From Acinetobacter sp. ANC 3813 (GTDB lineage: Bacteria > Pseudomonadota > Gammaproteobacteria > Pseudomonadales > Moraxellaceae), in contig NZ_NEGK01000001.1 of the NCBI RefSeq assembly GCF_002135435.1, positions 372,001 through 436,000 of the forward strand: a stretch of 64,000 bases of DNA, read 5' to 3'. The notes under the pieces are model-generated. The model worked only from the letters and a program-made list of their open reading frames with translations. It was not told the DNA's origin and did no database searches. This document shows, piece by piece, positions 37,470-45,207 of this stretch. Made by a program: the position numbers and the translations under genes. Each line of letters opens with the position of its first letter. The first letter of the stretch is position 1.

Positions 37470-38678
37470 TTACTTAAGCTTCATTAGATTAAAGTCAGGA
37501 TCTTGCAATTGAGCTGGATCCAACTCACGGCTGCTGGCCATCCAACGTTTTGCCAGTTTCACCAGTTTTGAGTCATTGACTGCAATCATGTTGAGCAGTT
37601 GATTGTGTTCATCCAAATAAAAAAACGTTATTTGCAAATCTGAAGTTTTACGAATCACCACCTGATGTGTTTTTTCAGGTTGATAAGTGCCTAAAATTTG
37701 AATGTTGCATTGATATTGATCTGACCATAACCAAGGAATATCTTGATAAGCAGTCATGTCCCCAAGCATGGATTTGGCAGCCGCGATCGCCTGATTTTGC
37801 GCATTGGCCCAAGACTGGATGCAATAGCCCAAATTGGGGTGAATCGCTACATCGCCCGCAGCATAAATATCTGCATCGGATGTTTGGCCAAATTCATTTA
37901 CCACAATGCCATCTTTAACTTCGAGTTCAGCTAAAGCAGCCAATTCCTTTGCAATTTCCGCACCTGCACCCACCACCACACAATCAAACTGCTTTAATTT
38001 TATGTCTGCATCAAAAACTTCGACTTTCTGATCAGCTGTTTCGATCAAATGCAGCTTGGTGGCATTGAGATGAATGGCCGTGCCTGCATCTTCATGCAAT
38101 TGCTTTAAATAATCTGAGACTTCAGGACTCACACTGCGTGCGCAAAGACGTGAGCCGTATTCAAAAATTTCAACCTGCTTGCCCTGCTTGCGTGCAGTGG
38201 CTGCAATTTCAAGACCAATCCAGCCGCCGCCAATCACTGCAATATGCTCTGCTGACTTAAATTTTTCAGCCAATTTTTGGCAGTCTTTAATGTCACGCAT
38301 GGTGTAAACGTTGTGCATGCTGGACCATGCAGAAACAGGAACGCGTGCTCGGCTGCCCGTGGCAATCAGCAACTTGTCATATGCCAGCACTTTGCCGCTT
38401 TCCAAATGCACGGTTTTATCCGCTTTATCCAATTTGACCGCATGGTCTGGCTTATGCCATGTCACTGAAAAATCATTGACCTGATCTGCAGAAAATAAAT
38501 TTAGGCTTTCAACTGCCGCTTCCTGCGACAATACTTGCTTAGACAATGGCGGACGCTCATAAAAGACTTGATCTTCATTGGATACCACATGAATTTCACC
38601 GCCAAAACCTTGACCGCGCAGCGTATGCACTGCCCAGCCAGCGGCCTGCCCTGCACCCACAATTACAATCCTGTCCAT
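37470..38678 (-). CDS. Ferredoxin reductase of a Rieske oxygenase system
   Basis: FAD- and NAD(P)H-dependent reductase that passes electrons to the Rieske ferredoxin. The 402-residue protein has an FAD motif VGAGQAAGWAVHTL near residue 6, the conserved ERPPLSK near 42, an NAD motif IGGGWIGLEIAATARKQG near 154, and the late FAD motif IYAAGDVA near 275, as in toluene/biphenyl dioxygenase reductases. With the ferredoxin (41807-42112) and oxygenase (40402-41466) it completes a three-component system within one operon. Confidence 0.92.
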   Translation of the reverse strand: MDRIVIVGAGQAAGWAVHTLRGQGFGGEIHVVSNEDQVFYERPPLSKQVLSQEAAVESLNLFSADQVNDFSVTWHKPDHAVKLDKADKTVHLESGKVLAYDKLLIATGSRARVPVSAWSSMHNVYTMRDIKDCQKLAEKFKSAEHIAVIGGGWIGLEIAATARKQGKQVEIFEYGSRLCARSVSPEVSDYLKQLHEDAGTAIHLNATKLHLIETADQKVEVFDADIKLKQFDCVVVGAGAEIAKELAALAELEVKDGIVVNEFGQTSDADIYAAGDVAIHPNLGYCIQSWANAQNQAIAAAKSMLGDMTAYQDIPWLWSDQYQCNIQILGTYQPEKTHQVVIRKTSDLQITFFYLDEHNQLLNMIAVNDSKLVKLAKRWMASSRELDPAQLQDPDFNLMKLK

Positions 38679-38704
38679 GCTGATCTCCTTATCCTGATTG
38701 GACT

Positions 38705-39634
38705 TTAAGCGGGTTTGACCTGACGGCGGGTTTCATGATCTAAACCGCCTTCAATTGCCCACTCCGTAAACAGCTCCAAGCTGTGTTCTTCTTCACGCGG
38801 CTGCCATTCTTCTGTCAGGTAATCATCATTGGTGTAGTACTCAAAAGCACCGCCCAATGGCGAGTTGACATACCAGAAATACGCCGATGAAATCGGGTGG
38901 CGGCCCGGACCAATAAAGGTTGACCAGTCTTGACGGTTCATGCTCAAACCGCCGCCAATCACTTCATGAATATCACGCACCACAAAAGCTACATGGTTTA
39001 AGCCAGCAGGCTTATTCGGAATAGACAGCAGGAATAAATCATGGTGGAAACCTTCACCGCGGCAGCGTAAAAATGCACCGCGCTTTCGGTAAGCATCTGA
39101 CAAATGAAAGCCAATTTTTTCAATATAAAACGCTTGCGTGGCTTCCAAATCTGGCGTGAAAAACACCACATGGCCAATATCGACAGGCTCAGCTTTTTCA
39201 TACACTGGGCTGGCTGCGTTCACACGCTGAATATTGCCAAATTGGTTGATGCCTTCGGTTTTTGCTGCAGGAAGCTCATGTGTAATGCTTTTTTCAAACA
39301 CAATGGTCATGCCATTAGGATCGCGGCACTGCACATGTGAAGTCGAGCTGGCAAAACCTGCTTCATTGGCTAAACTTGCTTTTAACTGTTCAAAGTCTTG
39401 TTCATTTTCAACACCCCATGTCACTTCACGCAGTGTTGAACCTGCTTCAATCGCTGGCGGCAAGCGCGCATCTGCAATATCAAACAGGTAAATTTTGCTG
39501 CCATTTTGGGTCTGATATAAATCTGTAGCATCAATATCTGAATCAACAGCTTTTAAGCCAAAATCAGTTAAAAAAGTATTCGCCTCTTGGCGGTTTTCGA
39601 CACCAAATTTAAGGACTTCAATTCCTGTAATCAT
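38705..39634 (-). CDS. Extradiol dioxygenase of the VOC superfamily
   Basis: Two-module VOC protein; I place the start at the ATG at 39634, which has an AAGGAG site, giving 309 residues. Likely Fe(II) ligands are His155 (DIGHVVFF), His214 (GLNHVAFVV) and Glu265 (GGAFEYY). The architecture matches catechol 2,3-dioxygenase-type enzymes, and it probably cleaves the catechol formed by the Rieske oxygenase and SDR encoded just upstream. It is only distantly similar to the extradiol enzyme at 22727-23713, so the two islands handle different substrates. Confidence 0.88.
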   Translation of the reverse strand: MITGIEVLKFGVENRQEANTFLTDFGLKAVDSDIDATDLYQTQNGSKIYLFDIADARLPPAIEAGSTLREVTWGVENEQDFEQLKASLANEAGFASSTSHVQCRDPNGMTIVFEKSITHELPAAKTEGINQFGNIQRVNAASPVYEKAEPVDIGHVVFFTPDLEATQAFYIEKIGFHLSDAYRKRGAFLRCRGEGFHHDLFLLSIPNKPAGLNHVAFVVRDIHEVIGGGLSMNRQDWSTFIGPGRHPISSAYFWYVNSPLGGAFEYYTNDDYLTEEWQPREEEHSLELFTEWAIEGGLDHETRRQVKPA

Positions 39635-39644
39635 GTCGTGCTCC

Positions 39645-40409
39645 TTAATTAAATACAAAACCGCCGTTCACAGGAATATTCTGTCCAGTCACAAAAGAAG
39701 ATAAATCTGAAAGCAGATAAATCGCTGTGCCGTTTACATCCTGTGGAAGCTGCTGACGCTGTATTGCTCTTCCATTGACATACAAATCATGACGCGACTG
39801 AGGTACATATTCTGTGGCTTCAACCAAGGTCAACCCTGGACTGATGGTATTGACACAAATATTGTCTGGACCTAATTCAGTTGCCATGGAACGGGTCATC
39901 GAGATAATTGCACCTTTGCTGGCCACATAAGCCATCAACTTCGGTGCGCCCCATAAAGCAGTGTCTGATGCAATATTGATAATTTTGCCCTGACCTGAAG
40001 CTTTTAAATGCGGCACGCAAGCTTGAGAAACCAGCCATGTACCTTTGACATTGACCGTCATTACTCGGTCCCAAAGCGCTTCGTCATAGCCCATCATGTC
40101 CACACCGCCTACGCCTGTAGCTAAGGCAGCACAGTTAATTAGACCGTCTAAACCACCAAGGGCTTCAACAGCAGTTTGCACCGCATGTTGAATAGACTGT
40201 TTTTGACTTAAATCGATACTGACGGCAGATACCTGAAAACCTGCATGCGCTAACTTTTCAGCTTCTGACTGCACCAAATCCGTCAAAATATCTGCCATGA
40301 CCACCGCAGCGCCAGCTTCTGCAGCCGCTTGAGCAAAATCGCGCCCAAGGCCTCGCGCTGCACCAGTCACTAAAATGCGCTTGCCCGCTAAAATCTGTAG
40401 GCTAGCCAT
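39645..40409 (-). CDS. Short-chain dehydrogenase, candidate dihydrodiol dehydrogenase
   Basis: NAD-dependent SDR of 254 residues with TGAARGLG near residue 15, the catalytic Ser in INIASDTALWG near 140, and an intact YVASK near 155. It overlaps the Rieske oxygenase gene by 8 bases, so it is translationally coupled to it; in such operons this enzyme usually restores aromaticity by oxidising a cis-dihydrodiol. A role as an alcohol dehydrogenase on a side chain cannot be excluded. Confidence 0.88.
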   Translation of the reverse strand: MASLQILAGKRILVTGAARGLGRDFAQAAAEAGAAVVMADILTDLVQSEAEKLAHAGFQVSAVSIDLSQKQSIQHAVQTAVEALGGLDGLINCAALATGVGGVDMMGYDEALWDRVMTVNVKGTWLVSQACVPHLKASGQGKIINIASDTALWGAPKLMAYVASKGAIISMTRSMATELGPDNICVNTISPGLTLVEATEYVPQSRHDLYVNGRAIQRQQLPQDVNGTAIYLLSDLSSFVTGQNIPVNGGFVFN

Positions 40410-41466
40410 TGGCAGTTTCCTTCATATCAATACGGTTTGAATCTTGCGCACCGCGTAATGCCGTAATTTTCTTAATCTGCTTTTCCGCTTCTTTTTTCAT
40501 TAAGCGGCGTAAGCGTGAAAGCCCGACATCGTGCTGATAAAGAAATTCATGCTGACGCGCATTTGGCGCCATGTTTTCAAGAATAATGCGGTCTTGCTCC
40601 AACACATCCCAATGTAATTGCTCAAGATGGTTGCGGTACAAGAAGCGCCATACATTACGTTGCCAGCCAGAGACTTTACGGCAGCGCCAGAAAAATACGC
40701 GGGTGTTATTGGCATCAATCGGTGTTGCAAAACCGACAATCCAGAACTCGCCGCCCGGACCAAATGACTTACGGTAAGGAATAGATAAACGCAGCCACGC
40801 AGCACCTGTTTGACCGTATTCAACCCAGTCAAAGTTCACACCCGTCTGGCCTTCTTTTTCAAAAACAAAGCCATCTTTAGTAGCACGATGCTTCATTTCT
40901 GCCGTGCGTTCACCGTCTGCCATAGAGTGCGATGTGCAATGCAGGTATGTGCCGTGCATTGGGTCCATCACGTTATCAATGGCATATTGATGGTTCACTT
41001 TCCAATCTGCCATGCAAAGGAATGAACTCCACTCCTCAGTTGCAAGCTGATCCGGCAAAACCAGTTCTGCAGGCGCTTCTGCATCATCAATACCAAACCA
41101 AATGAAGATCGCATCATTCAGTTCTTTCACTTGATAAGACTTCACACAGTCACTGCCTTTAAGCGGGCAATCATGTACCGCTGGCACATCTTCCACTACG
41201 CCGTCATGACGCACTTCTACACCGTGATACCAGCACGCTACGCGGTTACCCAGATTCCAGCCTAAAGATAAACGTGCACCGCGGTGCGGACAGCGGTCTT
41301 CCAAGGCATGTACAGCGCCTTGCTCATCACGCCATACCACAATATTTTCGCCTAAGCGGGTAATGCCGACTGGATTTGAACCCACTTCCCAGCTGGCCAA
41401 TACTGGATACCATTGATCACGCAGACCAAGATCCAAATATTGTTCTAAATTAATTTCTGTCGTCAT
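40402..41466 (-). CDS. Rieske non-heme iron oxygenase, catalytic subunit
   Basis: Oxygenase that hydroxylates or demethylates an aromatic substrate. The 354-residue protein has the Rieske [2Fe-2S] ligands Cys59, His61 (CPHRGARLS) and Cys78, His81 (CWYHGVEV) and the mononuclear iron motif NVMDPMHGTYLH (His171, His176, with Asp168 nearby). The length and single subunit (no small beta subunit gene) point to the phthalate/vanillate-demethylase branch, not the biphenyl branch. Electrons come from the ferredoxin and reductase encoded in the same operon. Confidence 0.93.
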   Translation of the reverse strand: MTTEINLEQYLDLGLRDQWYPVLASWEVGSNPVGITRLGENIVVWRDEQGAVHALEDRCPHRGARLSLGWNLGNRVACWYHGVEVRHDGVVEDVPAVHDCPLKGSDCVKSYQVKELNDAIFIWFGIDDAEAPAELVLPDQLATEEWSSFLCMADWKVNHQYAIDNVMDPMHGTYLHCTSHSMADGERTAEMKHRATKDGFVFEKEGQTGVNFDWVEYGQTGAAWLRLSIPYRKSFGPGGEFWIVGFATPIDANNTRVFFWRCRKVSGWQRNVWRFLYRNHLEQLHWDVLEQDRIILENMAPNARQHEFLYQHDVGLSRLRRLMKKEAEKQIKKITALRGAQDSNRIDMKETANG

Positions 41467-41481
41467 GATGAAATCCTTTTC

Positions 41482-41781
41482 TTAGTAGCCTAGACGCTGC
41501 ATCTCTTTCGAGAAGCTTTCAGCGGTCCATACATCACCCGCTACCGTTCTAAACCCTTGCTGATTCAGCGCTTCGGTTAATGCATCCAGTTCAGTCACAT
41601 CATTACTGAAGGCTTGAATTAAATGCTGTACAAAGTCCAGTTCGTACTGGCTCGGTGCTCGGCTGCGGTTCTGCCAAACTAGGTGCTCAACATCTCCAGG
41701 GATTTGAATATTGTTGATACCTGCTTCGGTCGAAGGCGTTGCATTGATCCATCTCGCGAGCTTTTCATTAAATTCTTTCAT
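41482..41781 (-). CDS. Small protein with a recombinase-like helix-turn-helix
   Basis: A 99-residue protein between the Rieske ferredoxin and the oxygenase. The C-terminal part (about 65-99, with LTEALNQQGFRTVAGDVW) resembles the helix-turn-helix found after the catalytic domain of large serine recombinases, but there is no recombinase domain. Similar small proteins accompany some Rieske oxygenase genes. It could be an accessory or regulatory protein; the function is unknown. Spacings of 15 and 25 bases to its neighbours support co-transcription. Confidence 0.75.
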   Translation of the reverse strand: MKEFNEKLARWINATPSTEAGINNIQIPGDVEHLVWQNRSRAPSQYELDFVQHLIQAFSNDVTELDALTEALNQQGFRTVAGDVWTAESFSKEMQRLGY

Positions 41782-41806
41782 GTGAATATTTCCTTTGCTT
41801 CACTGC

Positions 41807-42112
41807 TTAGAGCTGAATTTGAACTTCTCCGTTCTCAACTCTGACAGGGTAAGTGCACAAATCTCTGCACCCTGGACCGCTTTCTAAAGCGCCCGTTTCC
41901 AAATTGAAAATTGCTTCGTGCAGCGGGCATTCAACTGTGAGTCCTTCAATGAAGCCTTCAGTCAACAATGCATATGCATGCGGGCAGACATTTTCAACAG
42001 CGAAATAATTTTCCTCGATCACAAAGACACCAATCTTTTTGTCGTCAACCTCAATCGCTTTAGGTTCTTCCTCAGCGACTTCGTTCACCTTGCAAACAGA
42101 TATCCAGTTCAT
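41807..42112 (-). CDS. Rieske-type ferredoxin
   Basis: A 101-residue [2Fe-2S] carrier with ligands Cys43 and His45 (CPHAYALL) and Cys62 and His65 (CPLHEAIF), typical of the ferredoxin component of three-component oxygenases. It is the first gene of the operon and starts 15 bases downstream of the candidate IclR operator at 42127-42144. Confidence 0.93.
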   Translation of the reverse strand: MNWISVCKVNEVAEEEPKAIEVDDKKIGVFVIEENYFAVENVCPHAYALLTEGFIEGLTVECPLHEAIFNLETGALESGPGCRDLCTYPVRVENGEVQIQL

Positions 42113-42126
42113 GTGCTCATCTTCCG

Positions 42127-42144
42127 TGTTTTATATGTAAAACA
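42127..42144. promoter_or_regulatory. Candidate IclR operator, Rieske operon copy
   Basis: TGTTTTATATGTAAAACA is an inverted repeat (TGTTTTA / TAAAACA, 4-base spacer). It is 16/18 identical to the porin-side site at 29634-29651. A weaker version, TTATTTATATACGAAACA, lies at 42273-42290, closer to the divergent regulator gene. Confidence 0.7.
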
Positions 42145-42240
42145 TAATTTGATATTTAAAACATTAATAATAGAATAATACCTGACCAATTTAGTTGTCA
42201 ATTTTTATATAACTTTAAAATTCAATAACTTATTAAAATT

Positions 42241-42258
42241 AAACATTTTGAAATGTTT
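42241..42258. promoter_or_regulatory. Second palindrome in the regulator-Rieske intergenic region
   Basis: AAACATTT and AAATGTTT flank TG, a perfect 8-2-8 inverted repeat located between the strong operator and the weaker copy at 42273-42290. It shares the AAACA core with those sites and may be part of a multi-site operator. Confidence 0.4.
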
Positions 42259-42377
42259 TAAATGCGAAATATTTATTTATATACGAAACATTGTGATATT
42301 AAAAATACCCCGTTAAAATAGGCATAGATCTTCTCAAGCGAGGAGATAAATCAGCATAAATACAGGTTAGCTTGGCA

Positions 42378-43196
42378 ATGAATTCCACAACTACAGATGC
42401 CCTATTGGAGCAGGAAACTGACTCTAATAATGATGAGCGTTATTTAGTACCCGGTTTGGTACGCGGCTTAGCCATATTAAAATTATTTGATCAAAGCAAT
42501 CAGGAAATGACCATTTCTGAAATTGCAGAAAAAATTGACGTGAACCGTTCCAGCGCATTCCGATTGATTCATACATTGGAGCATTGCGGATACTTAAGAA
42601 AAATGTCGCAAAAAACCTTTGCGCTGAACAGCAATGTGATGGAATTGGGCTATAACAGTCTATCTAAATCATCTTTAACGGAACTGGCCGCACCAATCAT
42701 GCGCAATCTGCGCGACCAGATTAAAATTGCGGTGCATCTCTCTATCTTGGAAGGCACAGATATTGTTTTTATCAGCAATGTGCAGTCTATTGGGCCATTC
42801 ACCAGCAATGTACATATCGGCACGCGCTGGCATGCGCATGCAACCGTTATTGGGCAATTAATCCTGTCGCGCCTGCCTGAGGCGGAAGTGATTCAGCGCT
42901 ATGAAAACTTTACAGACTGGAAGGTCTATTCAGAACGCACACCGCGAGACATCAAATCACTGCTGGCGCGTTTAAATGAGGTGCGTAAGCAGCCCTTCAT
43001 GGTGAGCTGGGGGCATTTTAATACCGACATGGCTGCCTGCGCTGCGCCTATTTACAGCCAAGCCAGCGGTGATGTAACGGCTGTGCTGTCCGTCAGCTGT
43101 CCTTTAAGCACTTATACAGAAGACGAGTTTAGAGGCGAAATCGCGCAGAACGTCATTGAATATGCGAACCAAATTTCTAAATTTATTTATATTTGA
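42378..43196 (+). CDS. IclR-family transcriptional regulator of the Rieske island
   Basis: The 272-residue protein (from ATG 42378; a TTG at 42372 is in frame) has the N-terminal winged helix (about residues 22-85: GLAILKLF, MTISEIAEKIDVNRSSAFRL) and the C-terminal IclR ligand domain (about 95-260). It is divergent from the Rieske ferredoxin gene, the usual arrangement for a pathway-specific IclR regulator such as PobR or PcaU. The inverted repeats between the two genes and before the porin are its likely targets. Confidence 0.92.
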   Translation: MNSTTTDALLEQETDSNNDERYLVPGLVRGLAILKLFDQSNQEMTISEIAEKIDVNRSSAFRLIHTLEHCGYLRKMSQKTFALNSNVMELGYNSLSKSSLTELAAPIMRNLRDQIKIAVHLSILEGTDIVFISNVQSIGPFTSNVHIGTRWHAHATVIGQLILSRLPEAEVIQRYENFTDWKVYSERTPRDIKSLLARLNEVRKQPFMVSWGHFNTDMAACAAPIYSQASGDVTAVLSVSCPLSTYTEDEFRGEIAQNVIEYANQISKFIYI

Positions 43197-43234
43197 CGCT
43201 ATTAAGCACAGCTGTGTTTTCATATGCTGAAATC

Positions 43235-43276
43235 GGCAGCGCGCCAATTACATATAGGTGTAATTGGCGCGCTGCC
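43235..43276. repeat. Perfect 18-bp hairpin between the IclR gene and the MarR remnant
   Basis: GGCAGCGCGCCAATTACA and its exact complement flank a six-base loop. The stem is unusually long and perfect and has no T run. It lies 38 bases after the IclR gene and 20 bases before the end of the converging MarR fragment. It may terminate both transcripts or be a small mobile repeat. Confidence 0.75.
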
Positions 43277-43296
43277 TAATCTGCGCGTTAATTTGC

Positions 43297-43611
43297 TTAC
43301 TGTAAATTGGCTTTCAGAATTTTAAGATACTCATTTAATTTTTTAATGTCGTTGGGTTTTAAGCCCGTAAAACTATCCGTTAACAGCAATGAGGCGATTT
43401 CATTAATTTTCTCGACCATGGTCCAGCCCTGCTCTGTCAAACTGACTTGAGTGACTCGATTGTCATTGTCGCAAATTCGGGTATCCAGCAACCCCTCATC
43501 TTTTAAACGGTAAATGATTTTAGTCACCGTCGGCATTTTCATAATTGTATTGATGATCAGCATCAGTTGCATATTTTCCAAAAATTCCAAAAATTCCAAA
43601 AAAAAGCGCAC
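43297..43611 (-). pseudogene. MarR-family regulator, N-terminally truncated
   Basis: The last 75 or so residues match the MarR recognition helix and wing (MPTVTKIIYRLKDEGLLDTR, then DNDNRVTQVSLTEQG) and the C-terminal dimerisation helix. The N-terminal dimerisation helices and first part of the winged helix are missing; the predicted start FFLEFLEFLE is coded by a triplicated TTCCAAAAA tract and does not look like MarR. The fragment is too short (family about 140-150) to be functional, so I call it a remnant. Confidence 0.6.
43576..43605. repeat. Three tandem copies of TTCCAAAAA
   Basis: 9-base units at 43576, 43585 and 43594, ending in a run of eight A. They lie exactly where similarity to MarR proteins stops, so they mark the break point of the truncated gene. 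Confidence 0.7.
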
Positions 43612-44057
43612 CTTAAACGATATATTTGAATCAAATTAAATGCCCCATTGCTACCTTTTTTAATTGCTATATTTTGAAAACTTTTACGGCGCATTGTTCT
43701 GCTCTGAAGCATTACCTCACATCATCTGCTCTCAATAGCCGTTCATTCGCCCAAAAATGCTTAAAAGCGCACATAAGCAATAGATTTTCATGATCAAAAG
43801 CAAAAATTTAAAAACGGGCCAAATCTTTAAATATGCACCAAAACATCACACTTTAAAAATGAAAAATTGTTCAACTCTTACTTTATTATTTATCGTACAT
43901 TATTCGACTAAGGCACATTGATTTATCAAAATTTTACACATAAAATCAATCTATTAAGAAGTGAGCACAAATTATCCTTTGGCCGCAAAATATTATGGTA
44001 TTCTCCAAAAAAGCGCCGAGCTTAGCTCATTAATAATTTATGCACGTGAGAATGCTT
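43612..44057. other. AT-rich intergenic stretch, no gene seen
   Basis: About 440 bases between the MarR remnant and the HDO gene. No open frame with coding character; no clear remaining part of the MarR gene. Should contain the promoter of the HDO gene. Confidence 0.4.
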
Positions 44058-44921
44058 ATGCTTAAAAAATTTGAAATATTTGATAATCCTCGGGAATTAG
44101 CCCTTGCTGAAATGTCAAAAAGCATTCCTGATGAACAGTGGGAAAAGAATCTACAATTCCTGAATAACCTGCGGAAAATAATCGCTGCGCATCCAGTTTC
44201 CACACACCCTGCCATTCAAGTATTAAACAGCGGCCAGCTTTGTATAGAGCAGCTCAAAAAAATTCATCTTGAATACCGGCATGCCATTGTTCAAATATTT
44301 ACTGATGCCTTATTAATGGCGCAATTTCAAAGCAAACAGCTGGAACTCAAATTACATGCAGGCGCTAAACTCGCACCGCGTGTGCTGCTGAGCCTGAACA
44401 TTTTGGATGAATTCGGCTTCCGCCCTGGCTTTGATAAAAATAATTATTATCAAGGCAATCCAGCTTATGCGCATTACCCGCTCTTTGAAGACTTACTGGC
44501 ACAATATGGCATTAGCGAAACTGAACGCAATGCATATCAACCATCCCAAATTGCTGATGATGTCCGCAGCTATTTAGAAGCATCCTACAGCAGCTATATG
44601 AAAGTTTTAGCGCTTTTAGCCGTAGCAGAAGAAGAAGTGATTTTATTCAGCCCGCCTCTGCGCCAAGCGACCAAAGCTGCAGGCATTACTGTTGATGGCG
44701 GCGGTTATTATTATGTGCACGGCATCTCCAGTGATGAAACCGCTGAAGCGGCAGATGATGATCATCAAAATGACCTCTGGTATGCCTTAGCGCAGGCCAT
44801 CACAGCAGATGATTATGATGGTTTACACCAGCTTTGCATTGAATACTGCGCACTATGGAATAGCTTTTGGGATTTGCAAATTGAAGACATAAACGAATTC
44901 GCAGCATTGCAAGCGGTATAA
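44058..44921 (+). CDS. Iron-containing redox enzyme, haem-oxygenase-like diiron fold (HDO) candidate
   Basis: The 287-residue helical protein fits the iron-containing redox enzyme family with a TENA/PqqC-like fold. Candidate metal ligands are spread as in HDO enzymes: EYRHA near residue 76, AEEEVI near 195, YYYVHGIS near 223 and DDDHQNDLW near 235. HDO members desaturate, decarboxylate or N-oxygenate small molecules (UndA, SznF, BesC). The frame is open from 44040; I prefer ATG 44058, which has GTGAGA upstream. It stands alone, with no obvious partner, next to a MarR remnant. Substrate unknown. Confidence 0.7.
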   Translation: MLKKFEIFDNPRELALAEMSKSIPDEQWEKNLQFLNNLRKIIAAHPVSTHPAIQVLNSGQLCIEQLKKIHLEYRHAIVQIFTDALLMAQFQSKQLELKLHAGAKLAPRVLLSLNILDEFGFRPGFDKNNYYQGNPAYAHYPLFEDLLAQYGISETERNAYQPSQIADDVRSYLEASYSSYMKVLALLAVAEEEVILFSPPLRQATKAAGITVDGGGYYYVHGISSDETAEAADDDHQNDLWYALAQAITADDYDGLHQLCIEYCALWNSFWDLQIEDINEFAALQAV

Positions 44922-45173
44922 ATTGCTGCTGCGGCTGTTCTATCATGCAATCCTTAAATAAAAAGCCTGAATATAAATATGCTTGATCAATAAGGTCGAT
45001 TTGCTTAAATCGATTTGGCTTGACTCACTGAATATTAAAGTGTTGAGCAGCAGCGATTGCTTGATTTAAAATCAGCAGTACATCAATTCGCCCTGCTGAA
45101 TATACACACCCTAGCATCTGCTTTTTATACACATGCTGAATTATAAGTACAGCTAAAAAAGAAATGTCGCTAA

Positions 45174-45200
45174 AAAGCCACGAACAGTTTCATGGCTTTC
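45174..45200 (-). terminator. Hairpin after the PepSY gene
   Basis: AAAGCCA pairs with TGGCTTT over a 12-base loop; on the minus strand the left arm is followed by TTTTTAGC. It lies just after the PepSY gene stop. Confidence 0.55.
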
Positions 45201-45207
45201 TTAAGAG

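Noticed and set aside
41482-41781. Serine recombinase or mobile-element fragment
   Set aside because: Only the helix-turn-helix part resembles recombinases; the gene is intact, well spaced and embedded in the Rieske operon, so it is better treated as an operon protein.
43867-43875. Another TTGTTCAA-like site upstream of the HDO gene
   Set aside because: Single half-site in AT-rich DNA, far from the TetR island; expected by chance.
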